Source of the DNA: an uncultured Oscillospiraceae bacterium
GTDB lineage: Bacteria; Bacillota; Clostridia; Oscillospirales; Oscillospiraceae
Assembly: GCA_934511545.1 (NCBI GenBank)
Contig: CAKSWM010000009.1
Span: forward strand, 1 to 15,376
Length of the DNA: 15,376 bases
Reading direction: 5' to 3'
Positions within the stretch are counted from its first letter, which is position 1. Every line of letters starts with the position of its first letter. Both the position numbers and the translations under genes were made by a program. Below the pieces are notes generated by a model. That model worked only from the letters and a program-made list of their open reading frames with translations. It ran no database searches and had not been told where the DNA came from. This document shows positions 14,070 through 15,376 of the stretch, piece after piece.

Positions 14070-14308
14070 GTTATTCCTGCGGTGCCACCCAAGTTGACGC
14101 ATGATGCGCCCTCTCGCTTCCCGCGCCGACACGCGGGGCCGCTGGGTAACGGGTGCGGAAGCCCGTCGGCTGCTACTTGCGGAATATTCGCTTTCGGCCG
14201 CCCTCACGAGTCCATTCACCAACCGTCCGAATACCGCGCTCACACCGCCCGCGGCTCGCTTTGATCTGACTGCATTGGCTACTAATCTCGATCACAGGTT
14301 TTTTTATT
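14031..14308 (-). promoter_or_regulatory. T-box leader, tryptophan-specific (UGG specifier)
   Basis: A complete T-box. Stem I has CGAG/CTCG below and GCCAA/TTGGT above an internal loop of ATTAGTA opposite GAATGGA. This is the AGUA/GAA loop-E arrangement, with specifier TGG (14212-14214) followed by the conserved purine A. The AG-bulge and distal loop appear as AGCGAGCC and GGTGTGAGC. Stem III is ACGGG/CCCGT. The conserved T-box is AACTTGGGTGGCACCGC (14079-14095). The antiterminator pairs GGG with CCC and GCAGGA with TCCTGT around the bulge UGGCACC. UGGC matches a tRNA ending GCCA; bacterial tRNA-Trp has discriminator G. Uncharged tRNA-Trp should therefore switch on the ABC operon. Confidence 0.93.
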
Positions 14309-14314
14309 GGCGCT

Positions 14315-14344
14315 ATTATAACCACAGCCGCCATGCTTTGTCAA
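14315..14344 (-). promoter_or_regulatory. Promoter of the T-box/trpXYZ operon
   Basis: TTGACA (14339-14344) and TATAAT (14315-14320) are both perfect hexamers with an 18-bp spacer. Arms of a 10-bp inverted repeat (CACAGCCGCC type) lie in the spacer (14323-14332) and upstream of the -35 box (14378-14387). Confidence 0.85.
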
Positions 14345-14425
14345 GCGCTATTTTAGCCAAACTCATCCGCACTTTTCGGCGGCTGTGATGTGATATTGCT
14401 CAGTTTCCCGGCTTTGCCTCTGTTC

Positions 14426-15376
14426 TTATTTTATGCACACGCGGCGGAAATTCTTCTTGCCGCGCCTGACAAGGATGCCCTCTCCGGACAGCTCCTCGGG
14501 CGTGAACACGCGGTTTGCGTCCGTTACCTTCTCCTCGTTGACGGTAACGCCGCCCTGCTGCACATTGCGGCGGGCATCGCCCCTGGACGAGCACAATCCG
14601 CTCTGCACAAGGACCGTCAGAATATCAACGCCGTTCTGCGCCTCTTCCGCGCCGATCTCGCAGCACGGAGCGTCGCCGCCGTCGCCGCCGCCGAACAGCG
14701 CCTTTGCGCTTTCCTCCGCCTTCTTTGCCTCTTCCTCGCCGTGGACAAGGGACGTGAGCTCATATGCGAGTATCTCCTTCGCGCGGTTGAGCTGACTGCC
14801 CTCCCACTTATCCATCTCGTCGATCTGCTCGAGCGGAAGGAAGGTCAGCATGCGCAGGCACTTCATAACGTCGGCATCGCCGACATTGCGCCAGTACTGA
14901 TAAAACTCAAAGGGACTCGTCTTGTTCGGATCGAGCCACACGGCATTGCCGGCCGTTTTGCCCATCTTGTTGCCGTTCGCGTCGGTCAGAAGGGTGATGG
15001 TCATGGCGTAAGCGTCCTTGCCCAGCTTCTTGCGGATGAGCTCTGTGCCGCCGAGCATATTGCTCCACTGGTCGTCTCCGCCGAACTGCATATTGCAGCC
15101 GTAGTGCTGGAACAGGTGATAGAAATCGTAGCTCTGCATTATCATGTAGTTGAATTCAAAGAAGCTCAGGCCCTTTTCCATCCTGTTTTTGTAGCACTCA
15201 GCGCGCAGCATGTTGTTGACGCTGAAGCAGGCGCCGACCTCGCGCAGGACCTCGACATAGTTAAGGTCGAGCAGCCAGTCGGCGTTGTTGACCATGATGG
15301 CCTTGCCCTCGCCGAAGTCGATGAATTTTTCCATCTGGCGTCTGAAGCACTCGGCGTTATGGTCGATGTCCTCCTT
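14426..15376 (-). CDS. tyrS: Tyrosyl-tRNA synthetase, N-terminus beyond window edge
   Basis: Charges tRNA-Tyr with tyrosine; cytosolic class I synthetase. The last 316 codons are visible and the frame is open at the right edge, so about 90 residues including the HIGH-type motif lie outside. Seen: Y..MQSYDFYHLF (substrate pocket), QFGGDDQWSNMLGG (tyrosine/ATP site), and the KMSKS-type loop as NKMGKTAGNAVWLDP. A C-terminal S4-like RNA-binding domain occupies roughly the last 70 residues (VQSGLCSSRGDARRNVQQGGVTVNEE in part). An internal Met is not the start, because upstream codons continue the TyrRS sequence. No strong terminator separates it from the trpXYZ promoter about 85 bp downstream. Confidence 0.95.
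   Translation of the reverse strand, partial: KEDIDHNAECFRRQMEKFIDFGEGKAIMVNNADWLLDLNYVEVLREVGACFSVNNMLRAECYKNRMEKGLSFFEFNYMIMQSYDFYHLFQHYGCNMQFGGDDQWSNMLGGTELIRKKLGKDAYAMTITLLTDANGNKMGKTAGNAVWLDPNKTSPFEFYQYWRNVGDADVMKCLRMLTFLPLEQIDEMDKWEGSQLNRAKEILAYELTSLVHGEEEAKKAEESAKALFGGGDGGDAPCCEIGAEEAQNGVDILTVLVQSGLCSSRGDARRNVQQGGVTVNEEKVTDANRVFTPEELSGEGILVRRGKKNFRRVCIK

Noticed and set aside
13911..14425. Tyrosine-specific T-box controlling the ABC operon, suggested by adjacent tyrS
   Set aside because: No UAC/UAU occupies the GAANNNA specifier position; it is UGG, and the bulge UGGC does not fit the A discriminator of tRNA-Tyr.
1..15376. Mobile element, phage, CRISPR array, toxin-antitoxin or defence island
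   Set aside because: No transposase, integrase, regularly spaced repeats or paired small toxin/antitoxin genes. The GIY-YIG protein is a small UPF0213-type domain and the P-loop protein stands alone, so neither supports a defence system.

Overview
The window reads like a moderately GC-rich Clostridia chromosome. An Oscillospiraceae-like gut lineage is my inference, from no database search. Supporting signs are strong GGAGG ribosome-binding sites, frequent TTG/GTG starts, Firmicute-type sigma-A promoters, a T-box leader, a ZTP riboswitch, and an archaeal-type IMP cyclohydrolase paired with a stand-alone AICAR transformylase. I see no transposase, phage gene, CRISPR array, tRNA or rRNA.

Layout. 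(1) Positions 1-3962, minus strand: a tightly packed de novo purine operon, purE-purM-purN-purO-purH(AICARFT), with 4-7 bp overlaps or short gaps. It is driven by a consensus-like promoter and a ZTP riboswitch whose last conserved bases form part of an intrinsic terminator; purH runs off the left edge. (2) 4019-5445, minus: a MATE-family efflux transporter with its own promoter. (3) 5511-7449, plus: a divergent unit holding a fumarate-reductase-like FAD oxidoreductase with a structured 5' leader and strongly biased codons, followed by a small GIY-YIG domain protein. It ends at a perfect 46-bp palindrome that serves as a bidirectional terminator. (4) 7500-10612, minus: a small P-loop protein whose promoter lies under an operator-like dyad, then glucose-6-phosphate isomerase, then a D-Ala-D-Ala carboxypeptidase. 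(5) 10613-11076: a long intergenic region with DnaA-box-like repeats and a perfect-consensus plus-strand promoter that has no gene behind it. (6) 11077-14344, minus: an ABC transporter operon (lipoprotein, permease, ATPase) behind a complete T-box leader. The UGG specifier and the UGGC antiterminator bulge both point to tRNA-Trp, so this is a tryptophan transporter of the TrpXYZ type. (7) 14426-15376, minus: the C-terminal three quarters of tyrosyl-tRNA synthetase.

Two RNA switches carry most of the regulatory logic. The ZTP riboswitch reads a folate/one-carbon stress signal and turns on purine genes, including the two formyl-transfer steps. The T-box reads uncharged tRNA-Trp and turns on uptake. 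Nothing here amounts to a wholly new system. The most useful points for follow-up are the Trp assignment of the ABC operon, the split PurH arrangement, the orphan promoter antisense to the ABC ATPase gene, the dyad on the P-loop gene promoter, and the flavoprotein that lacks the expected fumarate-reductase arginines.
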